A stretch of 62,563 nt of DNA, taken from NCBI GenBank assembly GCA_030692685.1, contig JAUXZO010000199.1, positions 1-62,563 of the forward strand, in the 5' to 3' direction. Positions 53,489 to 62,317 of this stretch are shown in pieces; the stretch's first letter is position 1, and every line of letters starts with the position of its first letter. The translations under genes and the position numbers were made by a program. Origin of the DNA: Acidovorax sp. GTDB lineage: Bacteria; Pseudomonadota; Gammaproteobacteria; Burkholderiales; Burkholderiaceae_C. The notes under the pieces are model-generated. The model searched no databases and was not told the DNA's origin. It saw only the letters and a program-made list of their open reading frames with translations.

Positions 53489-55117
53489 GTGTCCTACGCC
53501 CCAGAAACCCGGCGCCGCCGCACCTTTGCCATCATTTCCCACCCCGACGCGGGCAAGACGACACTGACCGAAAAGCTGCTCCTGTTCTCGGGCGCGATCC
53601 AGATCGCGGGTGCGGTCAAAGGCCGCAAGGCCAGCCGCCACGCCACGTCCGACTGGATGGAGATTGAAAAGCAGCGCGGCATCTCGGTGGCCTCCAGCGT
53701 GATGCAGATGGAGTACCGCGACCACGTGGTCAATCTGCTCGACACCCCAGGTCACAAAGACTTCAGCGAGGACACCTACCGGGTGCTGACGGCTGTTGAC
53801 TCTGCGCTGATGGTCATCGACGCCGCCAACGGTGTGGAAGCACAGACCCGTCGCCTCATTGAGGTCTGCCGCCAGCGCGACACACCCATCATCACCTTCG
53901 TCAACAAGATGGACCGCGAGGTTCGCGACCCGCTGGACATTCTGGACGAAGTGGAGCGCGAACTGGGCATGCCCTGCTGCCCCATCACCTGGCCCGTAGG
54001 CCAGGGCAAAAGCTTCGGCGGCATCATCAACCTGCGCACGCAGAGCATGACGGTGTTCACCCCCGGCAGCGACCGCGGCCCCAAAGACTTCGAAGTAGTG
54101 CCATTGACCGAGTCCGACCGGCTGCGCAAGCGCTTCGGCCAAAGCTTTGACGATGCGCTGGAGAGCATGGAACTGGCGGTTGGCGCATCCGCGCCGTGGA
54201 ACCACGAAGACTTTCTGGCGGGCAAACTCACGCCCGTGTTCTTCGGCTCAGGCGTCAACAACTTCGGTGTGATGGAGGTGCTGGACGCGGTGGTGGACAT
54301 GTCTCCCCCGCCCGGCCCACGCATCAGCACGCTGCAGGTGAACAAGCAGCCTGTCGTCAAGACCATCCAGCCCGAAGATGAAGGCTTTGCCGGTGTGGTG
54401 TTCAAGGTGCAGGCCAACATGGACGCCAATCACCGCGACCGCATCGCCTTTGTGCGCGTGGCCTCGGGCAGATACATGCCGGGCATGAAGCTCAAGGTGC
54501 AACGCACCTCCAAAGAACTGCGCCCCACCAGCGTGGTCACCTTTATGTCACAGCGCCGCGAGGCTGTCGAAGAAGCCTATGCGGGCGACATCATCGGCTT
54601 TACCACGCACGGCGGCGTGCAGCTGGGCGACACCATCACCGATGGCGCCAACCTGCAGTTCACGGGCCTGCCATTCTTCGCGCCCGAAATGTTCATGACC
54701 GTAGTGCTCAAGAACCCGCTGCGCACCAAGCAACTGCAGCAGGGCCTCGCCCAGCTGGGTGAAGAAGGCGCCATCCAGGTCTTCAAGCCCGATGCTGGTG
54801 GCAATATGCTGCTGGGTGCTGTGGGTCAGCTGCAATTTGAAGTGGTGCAGCATCGCTTGAAGGCTGAGTACGACGCCGACGTGCGGCTGGAGGGCTGCCA
54901 GTACACCGGAGCGCGGTGGATCACGGCGGACAACGCGGCCGATCTGCGTGCGTTTACGGACGCGTATCCGTTGCGCTTGGCACACGATGCGGCGGATACG
55001 CTGGCTTATCTGTGCACGTCACCGTATGACGTGAGGTTAGCGCAGGAGCGGTTTCCGAAGATTCACTTTCATCCGCTGCGGGAGCATGCGGGGTTGGCGT
55101 TGCAGGCAAGTGCTTAA
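53489..55117 (+). CDS. prfC: Peptide chain release factor 3
   Basis: A 542-residue translational GTPase. P-loop ISHPDAGKTTLTEKLL, switch II DTPGHKDFSEDTYR and NKMD-type NKMDREVRDPLDI are intact; the C-terminus has the RF3-typical GQLQFEVVQHRLKAEYDADV. RF3 removes RF1/RF2 from the ribosome after termination. It uses a GTG start at 53489. The next gene begins 8 bp after its stop, so it may head the long same-strand unit up to 62244. Confidence 0.97.
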   Translation: MSYAPETRRRRTFAIISHPDAGKTTLTEKLLLFSGAIQIAGAVKGRKASRHATSDWMEIEKQRGISVASSVMQMEYRDHVVNLLDTPGHKDFSEDTYRVLTAVDSALMVIDAANGVEAQTRRLIEVCRQRDTPIITFVNKMDREVRDPLDILDEVERELGMPCCPITWPVGQGKSFGGIINLRTQSMTVFTPGSDRGPKDFEVVPLTESDRLRKRFGQSFDDALESMELAVGASAPWNHEDFLAGKLTPVFFGSGVNNFGVMEVLDAVVDMSPPPGPRISTLQVNKQPVVKTIQPEDEGFAGVVFKVQANMDANHRDRIAFVRVASGRYMPGMKLKVQRTSKELRPTSVVTFMSQRREAVEEAYAGDIIGFTTHGGVQLGDTITDGANLQFTGLPFFAPEMFMTVVLKNPLRTKQLQQGLAQLGEEGAIQVFKPDAGGNMLLGAVGQLQFEVVQHRLKAEYDADVRLEGCQYTGARWITADNAADLRAFTDAYPLRLAHDAADTLAYLCTSPYDVRLAQERFPKIHFHPLREHAGLALQASA

Positions 55118-55124
55118 TCAATTG

Positions 55125-56507
55125 ATGCAACATCCAGCATCTACCCTGAGCACTTGTGTAAAAACCGGGCGGCCCTTTGCTGCATTTTTTACGCTATTGG
55201 TCCTTGCATACGGATGCTGGCTGATCGTGTTCTGGCCAGGGGTATTGGGCCAAGACAGCCTGGCCATCCTGCTAGAAATCCAAAAACCCGATAGCTTCCA
55301 CTCAGGGAAGCCGGCATTTTGGTATTACTTCGTGCGGCTTTTCTATCAACCCACTCAGCTGACAGAAGCGCCTATCGCAGCCATCATGGTGCTGTGCGCG
55401 CTCATCTTTGCCCGCATCCTCGCATGGTGCTGGGCGCAGCGCCTGCAAAAAACAGTGTGGTTTGCGGTGGTCTTTATATGCTTGGCACCGCATACCGTTT
55501 ACTTCATAGGCACCTTGTATCCCGATGGCATTTACTCCGTCGCTGTGGCGGGGCTGATGTTCGAGGTGTGGCTGGGAACTCGCGATCGCAAACTGAGCCC
55601 CACAGCCTTGGCCATGGTCGCTTTAACGCTGCCGTTTGCGGCGTTCGCAAGGCCGAACGGATTTATTTTCCTGCTACCCGTCTCCATCCTCATCTTCATG
55701 GTGGATCGCGCGAGTCGACGCTGGTTGGGGCTCGTTCTGCTGGCTTGGTGTGTGCTGGTTTTGGTGGGGTCACGCATGCATAAAACTTCAAGCCATGGCG
55801 CCGTTTATCCATTGGCGATCTATGAGACCGTGAACTTTTTGCAGCCACGCCCCATGAATCTATGGACGGCGGAGCCCCGCCTACTCGCGCAAACAATAGA
55901 GACACTGCAAAGACACCGCCCTATCGAAAACTACCTGAGCCACTACGACCCCGACTACTGGGACCCATTGCAATTCAAGGAAGATGGCCCCCGCGTTATG
56001 ACGCTACCCAGACAAGACCAAAAAACGGTGGTGCGTGATTTCTTCACATACAACCTGTGGCACAACTTCCCCGACTTCCTGGGGAGCCGCGTCAACATAT
56101 TCTTCGTGGCAGCGCTCGCACAAGGGGGGCTTCCGGGCTACGAATACTCACAGTACATCATTCCTCAGATTGAAACAAAATCCGTGTATCGACTCTTCCA
56201 GCTTCAGAAGGCAGAGAGGGTACTAATGAAAAGCTACAGCTACAGCTTTACATACCGATGGCTGCTCTGGACTCCGTTCCTCGGCATCGCTTTGCTGCTG
56301 TGGGTATTTGTCGAAGGACTTAAAAGACGCAACGCAGCACTGCTCATTGTGTCGATCCCCATGGGCGTGCAATTGGGCGCCATCTTCATCTTCTCTATTG
56401 CGGGTGAATATCGCTATCTGCTGCCTTTCTTTACTGTGTCCATAGCACTACTGCCCGTCGTAGCGATGCACCGAACAGACCCATCGCCTCATTCCGCCAC
56501 CATCTAG
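55125..56507 (+). CDS. Polytopic membrane protein, GT-C glycosyltransferase-like (paralogue 1)
   Basis: A 460-residue protein with about ten to eleven TM helices. After TM1 the first periplasmic loop carries FWPGVLGQDSLAILLEIQ, where the Asp could be the catalytic acid position of GT-C enzymes. Later landmarks are YFIGTLYPDGIYSVAVAGL, ARPNGFIFLLPV, a long periplasmic segment with YLSHYDPDYWDPLQF, and FIFSIAGEYRYLLPFF. ATG 55125 lies 8 bp after prfC. The next gene encodes a close paralogue. It would use a polyprenyl-phosphate sugar as donor; this is inferred from fold pattern and neighbours (GT2, flippase). Confidence 0.75.
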   Translation: MQHPASTLSTCVKTGRPFAAFFTLLVLAYGCWLIVFWPGVLGQDSLAILLEIQKPDSFHSGKPAFWYYFVRLFYQPTQLTEAPIAAIMVLCALIFARILAWCWAQRLQKTVWFAVVFICLAPHTVYFIGTLYPDGIYSVAVAGLMFEVWLGTRDRKLSPTALAMVALTLPFAAFARPNGFIFLLPVSILIFMVDRASRRWLGLVLLAWCVLVLVGSRMHKTSSHGAVYPLAIYETVNFLQPRPMNLWTAEPRLLAQTIETLQRHRPIENYLSHYDPDYWDPLQFKEDGPRVMTLPRQDQKTVVRDFFTYNLWHNFPDFLGSRVNIFFVAALAQGGLPGYEYSQYIIPQIETKSVYRLFQLQKAERVLMKSYSYSFTYRWLLWTPFLGIALLLWVFVEGLKRRNAALLIVSIPMGVQLGAIFIFSIAGEYRYLLPFFTVSIALLPVVAMHRTDPSPHSATI

Positions 56508-56613
56508 TTGATACAGTTCCAAGGCCGCTTCTCCCTACGGCACATAAATAGTGCGGGGCTACCGCACACGCCTTACCCGCATCACCCATTGCCCCCCCTA
56601 CGCAGCGAACGCC

Positions 56614-58029
56614 ATGAACACAGCACCCGGCTCTCGCCTCAAGGCATCACGTACCTTTCTAATGATGCTTGGGCTGCTGGTAACCGCCTATGGCCTATGG
56701 CTGGCCGTGTTCTGGCCCGGCGTACTGGGCGAGGACAGTGTTGCAATCCTGCTTGAAGTGCAGGACCCCGCTGCCTTCCGGTCAGGCAAAACTGTGCTGT
56801 GGTACTACTTCGTTCGATTGTTTTACCAGGGCACAGCGCGGGTGGAAGCTCCGGTGGCAATGGCCCTGCTGGTATGCGCCATCATGCTCGCTCGAATGCT
56901 GGCGTGGTATTGGGAAAACCGCCTTTACAAGACCATGGCCTTCGCTCTACTGGCCATCTGCCTTGCACCACACATGGTGTATTTCATGGGCACGCTGTAC
57001 CCCGATGGCCTGTTTGCGATCGCTGTGGCTAGTCTGCTTTTCGAACTCTGGCTGGCGGTTACGCGGCGTTCCATAACCGGAGCCTCCCTGGCCACGATTG
57101 CACTTGCCCTTCCTTTCGCTGTTTTCGTGCGCCCCAATGGCTTAGTGTTCCTCATCCCAGCTCTCCTAGCTGCCGTCTGGGTTGATCGCAACAGCCGACG
57201 CTGGCTATTGCTGGTCATCGGGGCATGGTGCGTAGTCATTCTCATAGGCACCCGTTGGCACAAAACATCGACACAAGAAACGATGTATCCGCTCGCGGTA
57301 TTTGAAACAGCAGGCTTTCTGCAAACGCGTGCGATGAACGACCTATGGAAGCAGTTTCCACATATGAACGATCCATGGGTGCTGGCAGAGCCCAAGGTGT
57401 CCCAGCGCACCATTGAGGCCCTAACCCGCAACCGCCCGCTCACCCCCCTCCAGGCTTACCGCGATCCTGCCTACTGGGACATGCTGGTATTTCACCCCGA
57501 TGGCCCTCAGTTGGGCAGCCTTTCGCCAGAGGACAAGGCAACCGTCGTGCGTGAATTCCTCACCCACAACCTCTGGCACAACCTGCCGGACTTCGTGGCG
57601 AGCCGGGTGAATGTCTTCCTGGCGGCGGCGTTGGCGCAGGGCGGATTCCCTGCATTGGCCTATGCAACCAACGTACTACCACGGGTTCACTCGCAATCCA
57701 CCTATCGCCGCTTTCACTGGGAGACGGCAGAGCATTCCCTGCAACGCATCCACGCTTGGAGCTACGCCTGGCGCTGGCTCCTATGGACGCCATGGCTCGG
57801 TCTTGCGTTGCTCGCCTGGGGCCTAGTGCATGGCATACGTGCCCGGCATGCGCCGCTGTTGTTGATTTCGATACCCATGGCGCTGCAGTTGGGCGCTATC
57901 TTCGTATTCTCTATCGCAGGAGAGTATCGCTATTTGCTCCCGTTCTTTACGCTGCCTTTGGTGCTCTTGCCAGCGCTAAGCACCACAACTCCACTGGCCC
58001 ACACAGACAACCAACGGCCAACTATTTGA
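56614..58029 (+). CDS. Polytopic membrane protein, GT-C glycosyltransferase-like (paralogue 2)
   Basis: A 471-residue paralogue of the preceding protein, colinear along the whole length: FWPGVLGEDSVAILLEVQDP, YFMGTLYPDGLFAIAVASL, VRPNGLVFLIPA, NLWHNLPDFVASRVNVFLAA and FVFSIAGEYRYLLPFF. The shared GVLG(Q/E)DS loop and the YPDG loop are the best candidates for active-site residues. A ~20-residue insertion (residues ~245-265, QFPHMNDPWVLAEP) distinguishes it. ATG 56614; the upstream start at 56551 lacks support. It ends 9 bp before the flippase-like gene. Confidence 0.75.
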   Translation: MNTAPGSRLKASRTFLMMLGLLVTAYGLWLAVFWPGVLGEDSVAILLEVQDPAAFRSGKTVLWYYFVRLFYQGTARVEAPVAMALLVCAIMLARMLAWYWENRLYKTMAFALLAICLAPHMVYFMGTLYPDGLFAIAVASLLFELWLAVTRRSITGASLATIALALPFAVFVRPNGLVFLIPALLAAVWVDRNSRRWLLLVIGAWCVVILIGTRWHKTSTQETMYPLAVFETAGFLQTRAMNDLWKQFPHMNDPWVLAEPKVSQRTIEALTRNRPLTPLQAYRDPAYWDMLVFHPDGPQLGSLSPEDKATVVREFLTHNLWHNLPDFVASRVNVFLAAALAQGGFPALAYATNVLPRVHSQSTYRRFHWETAEHSLQRIHAWSYAWRWLLWTPWLGLALLAWGLVHGIRARHAPLLLISIPMALQLGAIFVFSIAGEYRYLLPFFTLPLVLLPALSTTTPLAHTDNQRPTI

Positions 58030-58038
58030 TCGCTCCAC

Positions 58039-58389
58039 ATGTCCGCGTTTCTCACCTCCATGACCCTGCTATGCGTACTGGGCATTTCCATTGGCCAGTT
58101 GATGTTCAAGAAGGCTGCCCTGCGTCTGCCCGCTGAAGCGGGCCTGCACGACTGGATCTTCAATGGCTGGCTGATTTCAGCCTTGGCGCTGTATGGCATC
58201 ACTACCCTTCTCTGGATCTGGGTGCTGCGCAGCGCACCGCTGCACCTAGCCTACCCGCTCATGGGACTGGCTTTTATCATCGTGCCCGCGCTGGGCTGGC
58301 TGTTTCTGGGTGAACCCCTGCACCTGCAGACATTGGGTGGAGGGCTGCTGATTCTGGCGGGCATCGCACTCACAGCGAGGGCCGCATGA
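58039..58389 (+). CDS. Small EamA/SMR-type membrane transporter (polyprenyl-phosphate-sugar flippase-like)
   Basis: A 116-residue protein with four TM helices. Typical features are an N-terminal ISIGQLMFKKAALRL and the later APLHLAYPLMGLAFIIVPAL, then GWLFLGEPLHLQTLGGGLLI. It resembles ArnE/ArnF, the half-size flippases of undecaprenyl-phosphate aminoarabinose. Its stop overlaps the start of the GT2 gene (ATGA), the pairing expected for a glycosyltransferase that loads a lipid carrier and a flippase that moves it. General SMR drug export is less likely in this context. Confidence 0.82.
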   Translation: MSAFLTSMTLLCVLGISIGQLMFKKAALRLPAEAGLHDWIFNGWLISALALYGITTLLWIWVLRSAPLHLAYPLMGLAFIIVPALGWLFLGEPLHLQTLGGGLLILAGIALTARAA

Positions 58390-59384
58390 CAAAACCGCAC
58401 ATGAAGATTGCTGTTGCCATCCCCTGCTACAAAGTCACGCAGCATGTGCTTGATGTGATCCGAACGGTGCCAGCGTCCGTCACGCGCATCTACGCTGTAG
58501 ACGATGCCTGCCCAGACAACAGCGGCGCCTTCATCATGCAGCACTGCAAGGATCAGCGCGTGCAGGTGCTCTTCAATCCGCAGAACCAAGGAGTAGGGGG
58601 CGCGGTGGTAACGGCCTACCAGCAAGCGCTGGTCGATGGCATGGACATCGTCGTCAAGGTCGACGGGGATGGACAGATGAACCCGAAGTTGCTGCCTCTG
58701 TTTGTGCATCCGATTTTGTCTGGGCAAGCGGACTACACCAAGGGCAATCGTTTCTTCCGACCCGAGTCAGTGCGAGGCATGCCACCCGTGCGCTTGGTGG
58801 GAAATGCATTGCTTTCCTTTCTCACCAAACTCAGCTGCGGCTACTGGTCCATCATGGACCCCACTAATGGCTACACGGCCGTACACACAAGCGTGTTGCG
58901 GGAGTTGCCGCTGGACAAGCTCGAAAAGCGCTATTTCTTTGAGACCGACATGCTGTTCCGTCTCAACACGATTCGCGCAGTAGTGCGCGACGTGCCCATG
59001 GACTCGGTATACGCCGACGAGCAGTCCAACCTCAAGATCAGCCGTGTACTGCCCGAGTTTCTGAAAAAGCACCTGTCGCGCCTTGGACGTCGCTACGTGT
59101 ACAACTACCTCGTGCGCGACTTCAACGTTGGTTCGGTTTATAGCCTTTGCGGCAGCCTACTGGTGTTCGTCGGCGGGGCATTCGGTGTGTGGCATTGGGC
59201 CCACAGCAATGCAAGCCATCTTCCGGCCACAAGTGGCACCGTCATGCTCGCCGCCATGCCGATCTTGGTCGGCATCCAGCTGTTGATTGCATTCCTGCAC
59301 CATGACGTCAGCAACGTGCCCAGCGACCCCCTGCAAATCTCCCTGCGGGAACACATTGACGATCTGGAAGAAGCGCAACCCTGA
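58386..59384 (+). CDS. GT2 glycosyltransferase, DPM1/polyprenyl-phosphate sugar transferase type
   Basis: A 332-residue GT-A fold enzyme. It shows VAIPCYKVTQHV, VDDACPDNSG, the DxD motif in VKVDGDGQMNP, and MDPTNGYTAVH with a later KRYFFETDMLFRL. Two hydrophobic segments near the C-terminus (~247-265 and ~282-302) anchor it, as in GtrB/ArnC-type enzymes. It probably transfers a sugar from a nucleotide donor to undecaprenyl phosphate on the cytoplasmic face. It overlaps the flippase-like gene by 4 bp. Confidence 0.87.
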   Translation: MTKPHMKIAVAIPCYKVTQHVLDVIRTVPASVTRIYAVDDACPDNSGAFIMQHCKDQRVQVLFNPQNQGVGGAVVTAYQQALVDGMDIVVKVDGDGQMNPKLLPLFVHPILSGQADYTKGNRFFRPESVRGMPPVRLVGNALLSFLTKLSCGYWSIMDPTNGYTAVHTSVLRELPLDKLEKRYFFETDMLFRLNTIRAVVRDVPMDSVYADEQSNLKISRVLPEFLKKHLSRLGRRYVYNYLVRDFNVGSVYSLCGSLLVFVGGAFGVWHWAHSNASHLPATSGTVMLAAMPILVGIQLLIAFLHHDVSNVPSDPLQISLREHIDDLEEAQP

Positions 59385-59505
59385 GGCTGGTCGACACTGA
59401 AGGCACCGCCTCTGATCGCCTGCGCTCCTCACACGCCATACGCCCGGCATAGAGCCCTGCGAGGTCGTATGGCAGCACGCCCCCCAACCGACTGCACCGA
59501 ATCAC

Positions 59506-61356
59506 ATGGCTCCATACAGAACTCAACTCCCCACCCTACCCCACACCATTGCCCTACTGTGCACCTTGTGCTTGGCCCTGCCCTCTACGGCCCAGATGCC
59601 TGCCCCGCGAAAGCCCCTGGTGGTTGCACCCGTCATCGAAGGCCTCCAGATGTGCGACGAGGCAGAACGCGACAAGCGAATCACCAACGCCAATGAGGCT
59701 GAGTCACGTTGCAGACAGCTCAAGGCCCCTGGTTCAGCCGCGCTGAATCGGGTGCTCGACACCTTGGAGCCAGGCGGTCCGAAAGGCCAGGTGCAAGTAG
59801 GTTTCACCGCTACATTGCAATTGCTTGGCGTTTACCACCGCACGGCGAAGGGATGGGAGATCGACGAAACGCAAGTGGACGATTTTCTGCGTCTCGTCAC
59901 CCAGGTCCGTCGGCCTGTGGTGATTTACCTTGCCGCAGATCACTTCGATTCTTTTGGCCCCCTCACTCGCGAGTTGCAGAAAGATCCGCAAAACCTCATG
60001 CAACTGCGCGATGGCAAGCCGCTCGACCTCAACTACTTCGGTTACCCGGTCATCCCATACACACTGCAGACGGACGCAAGCATTCCGGTCAACCGGTACA
60101 GGTACAGGGCACTGCAATACGTAGCCAAGAAGATTCTGGCCTTACCCCGTGAGGTGCAGGAACGCATCATCGCCATCAACTTGATGGGCGAACTGCACCA
60201 CATGTTCCCGGACTTCTCCAACGGAATGGGCGCCTACAAAGACATCCAGGTCACGGACTACAACCCGGCATCAGTTGCGGGCTTTCGCGCATGGCTAGAG
60301 AAACGCCACACCAGCATAGTCCGGTTCAATGCGCTCACCGGCATGGCGTTCACGTCTTTCAAAGAAGTACCAGCCCCTGCACGGAATATTCGCAAAGAAA
60401 AGCTATCGAACTTCGGCGAACACTACGATGCTTTCGCCGATGGCACGCTTGCGCTGTCTGGTTGGTTGTGGGACCCTCAGCAAAAAATTCAGCAGTTGGA
60501 TCTATACGTGGATGGTCGCCACATCGGCCCTGTGCCGCAGGGCTTCAACCGACTGGATGTGTACCGCGCCGTGGAATCCATCACGAGCCCTAGCGTTGGG
60601 TTCCGATATGACTTCGATTACACCGCGCTGGCACCGGGTTGGCACTACGCCCAGATCGTGGCTAAGTCTGCAGGCATGCGGTACAAATTGGCTTCTGTGG
60701 AGTTCGCGGTAATTGCCAGGGACCAGTCCAAGACATCAGACAGCAGGGCGCCTACGCTAGCCTCACTACCGGATGTCCAGAAGCTAACCGGCGTGCGCGC
60801 GTGGCTGGACCTCCCCCAAGCGAAGCAAGACGTCTACTTCAATCCAGTGGCGAGGGAGTGGAACCTCTACCGCCAATGGCAGGTACAGAGCCTGCTAACC
60901 CAATTCCACAACTTGGCCCTGCGTGCCGGGTTACCGGCAGACAAGCTCTATTCACACCAGATCATGCCGCGGGTGAACTCTTCCTGGAACCCGCAGCTTT
61001 TCGCCGCCGACGAGACCCTGCTTGGCACCATGCCATGGAAGCAGGGAATCAACATGTATGGAGGCGCGACGAATGGCCCCTGGATGCGCGACTATCTAAA
61101 GCAGCAGCAGATCACCGACTATGGGGTTCCAGAATTTAATCCGCAGCAGTGGAAATCCAAAGGAGTGCATCTAACAGCCATGCAAGCGCAATACGAGCAA
61201 GGGGCGCGCTTCATCAGCCCGTACTACATCTCGCTCATTCCAGACCGATTCAGAGGCCGTGAGTTCGCCATCAATCGCATGGAGTTGCGGCCGGAAAACA
61301 AGCAGGATGGAGCCGACCAGTTTTACCGCGCCATCATCGAATTCGCAAAACGCTAA
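59506..61356 (+). CDS. Secreted glycoside hydrolase-like protein with inserted beta domain
   Basis: A 616-residue exported protein (signal peptide ~1-30, ending PSTAQ). The pattern suggests a TIM barrel like GH42/GH35 beta-galactosidases. INLMGELHHMFPDF holds a candidate acid/base Glu229, and DYGVPEFNPQQW a candidate nucleophile Glu543. Residues ~315-404 (ALSGWLWDPQQKIQQLDLYV, GPVPQGFNRLDVY, VGFRYDFDYTAL) form a separate beta-sandwich-like module inserted in the barrel. Family assignment is uncertain. It lies in the same unit as the GT2/flippase genes and may trim or process the surface glycan they make. Confidence 0.65.
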   Translation: MAPYRTQLPTLPHTIALLCTLCLALPSTAQMPAPRKPLVVAPVIEGLQMCDEAERDKRITNANEAESRCRQLKAPGSAALNRVLDTLEPGGPKGQVQVGFTATLQLLGVYHRTAKGWEIDETQVDDFLRLVTQVRRPVVIYLAADHFDSFGPLTRELQKDPQNLMQLRDGKPLDLNYFGYPVIPYTLQTDASIPVNRYRYRALQYVAKKILALPREVQERIIAINLMGELHHMFPDFSNGMGAYKDIQVTDYNPASVAGFRAWLEKRHTSIVRFNALTGMAFTSFKEVPAPARNIRKEKLSNFGEHYDAFADGTLALSGWLWDPQQKIQQLDLYVDGRHIGPVPQGFNRLDVYRAVESITSPSVGFRYDFDYTALAPGWHYAQIVAKSAGMRYKLASVEFAVIARDQSKTSDSRAPTLASLPDVQKLTGVRAWLDLPQAKQDVYFNPVAREWNLYRQWQVQSLLTQFHNLALRAGLPADKLYSHQIMPRVNSSWNPQLFAADETLLGTMPWKQGINMYGGATNGPWMRDYLKQQQITDYGVPEFNPQQWKSKGVHLTAMQAQYEQGARFISPYYISLIPDRFRGREFAINRMELRPENKQDGADQFYRAIIEFAKR

Positions 61357-61371
61357 GACTCTGCTATCAAA

Positions 61372-62244
61372 ATGACAGCTGCAACTCCACACCGGCCAAC
61401 ATTGCACGAACGCCTCCAATCGATTGCACAGTGGTCACCGCCTGCATCGCCATTAGGCATCCTCACCGACATCGACGACACCCTCACCACCGATGGCGCC
61501 ATAACGCCCAGTGCCCTGAACGCCATCGCGGGGCTCCAAGCAGCGGGGCTGCATGTCATACCGGTCACAGGGCGCCCCGTGGGCTGGAGTGAACCGTTTG
61601 CAGCCACTTGGCCGGTGGATGCCATCGTGGCAGAAAACGGCGCGGTGGGGTTGTTGCGACGGAGCACCGAAGCACAGCGCCCCAGCTCTCCGCGTCCTGC
61701 TGGAAAGCGCGAATATCCATCAAAAATATATCAACAGGATGCCGCCACCCGGGCCGCCAACTACTCGCGCATGCAGGACACGCTTGAGCTAATCGAATCA
61801 GAGGTCCCCGGTGCCCGCCGCGCCACAGACTCACCCGGACGCGAGTGCGACATCGCCATCGACCACAGCGAGTTCACCACCCTGCCCCAGTCTGCCATCG
61901 ACCATTGCGTGCAGATCATGCGCGCGGCGGGCATGAATGCCACGGTCAGCAGCATCCACATCAATGGCTGGTTTGGCTCTCACAACAAACTGGAGGGGGC
62001 ACGCTGGATCGTGCGCGAGCTGTTCGGGCGCGATCTCGATGCCGAGATTGATCGCTGGGTCTACGTGGGTGACTCGACCAACGACCAGATCATGTTCGAG
62101 CACTTCCCCCACAGCATCGGCGTGGCCAACATCGCCCGCTTTGTGCCCCAGCTCACGCACCTTCCGCGCTATGTAACGCAGGGAGAGCGGGGCGCGGGAT
62201 TTGCCGAGGTGGCGCAGGCGATTCTGAATAAAAACAGCTGCTAG
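61372..62244 (+). CDS. HAD-IIB family phosphatase
   Basis: A 290-residue haloacid dehalogenase-type phosphatase. Motif I is GILTDIDDTLTTDG (Asp33, Asp35), motif II HVIPVTGRP, and motif III/IV YVGDSTNDQIMFEHF. The C2B-type cap fits the sugar-phosphatase group (sucrose-6-P, trehalose-6-P, mannosyl-3-phosphoglycerate phosphatases). The substrate is unknown; a sugar phosphate that feeds the neighbouring glycan genes is a reasonable guess. The last residues (NKNSC) and stop codon are read from an interspersed repeat. It starts 15 bp after the previous gene. Confidence 0.82.
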   Translation: MTAATPHRPTLHERLQSIAQWSPPASPLGILTDIDDTLTTDGAITPSALNAIAGLQAAGLHVIPVTGRPVGWSEPFAATWPVDAIVAENGAVGLLRRSTEAQRPSSPRPAGKREYPSKIYQQDAATRAANYSRMQDTLELIESEVPGARRATDSPGRECDIAIDHSEFTTLPQSAIDHCVQIMRAAGMNATVSSIHINGWFGSHNKLEGARWIVRELFGRDLDAEIDRWVYVGDSTNDQIMFEHFPHSIGVANIARFVPQLTHLPRYVTQGERGAGFAEVAQAILNKNSC

Positions 62245-62270
62245 CGCTTATCCGATAAGCGCCAGCAGCT
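62231..62270. repeat. GCGCTT/AAGCGC interspersed repeat, copy 9 (overlaps HAD gene 3' end)
   Basis: ACAGCTGCTAGCGCTTATCC, then GATAAGCGCCAGCAGCTAT. The TAG in CTAGCGCTT is the stop codon of the HAD-IIB gene; the hairpin could end the long plus-strand unit. Confidence 0.85.
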
Positions 62271-62317
62271 ATGCATTACGTAGCACCCCGTGGCGGAGGG
62301 GCTACGAACGCGCCGCG

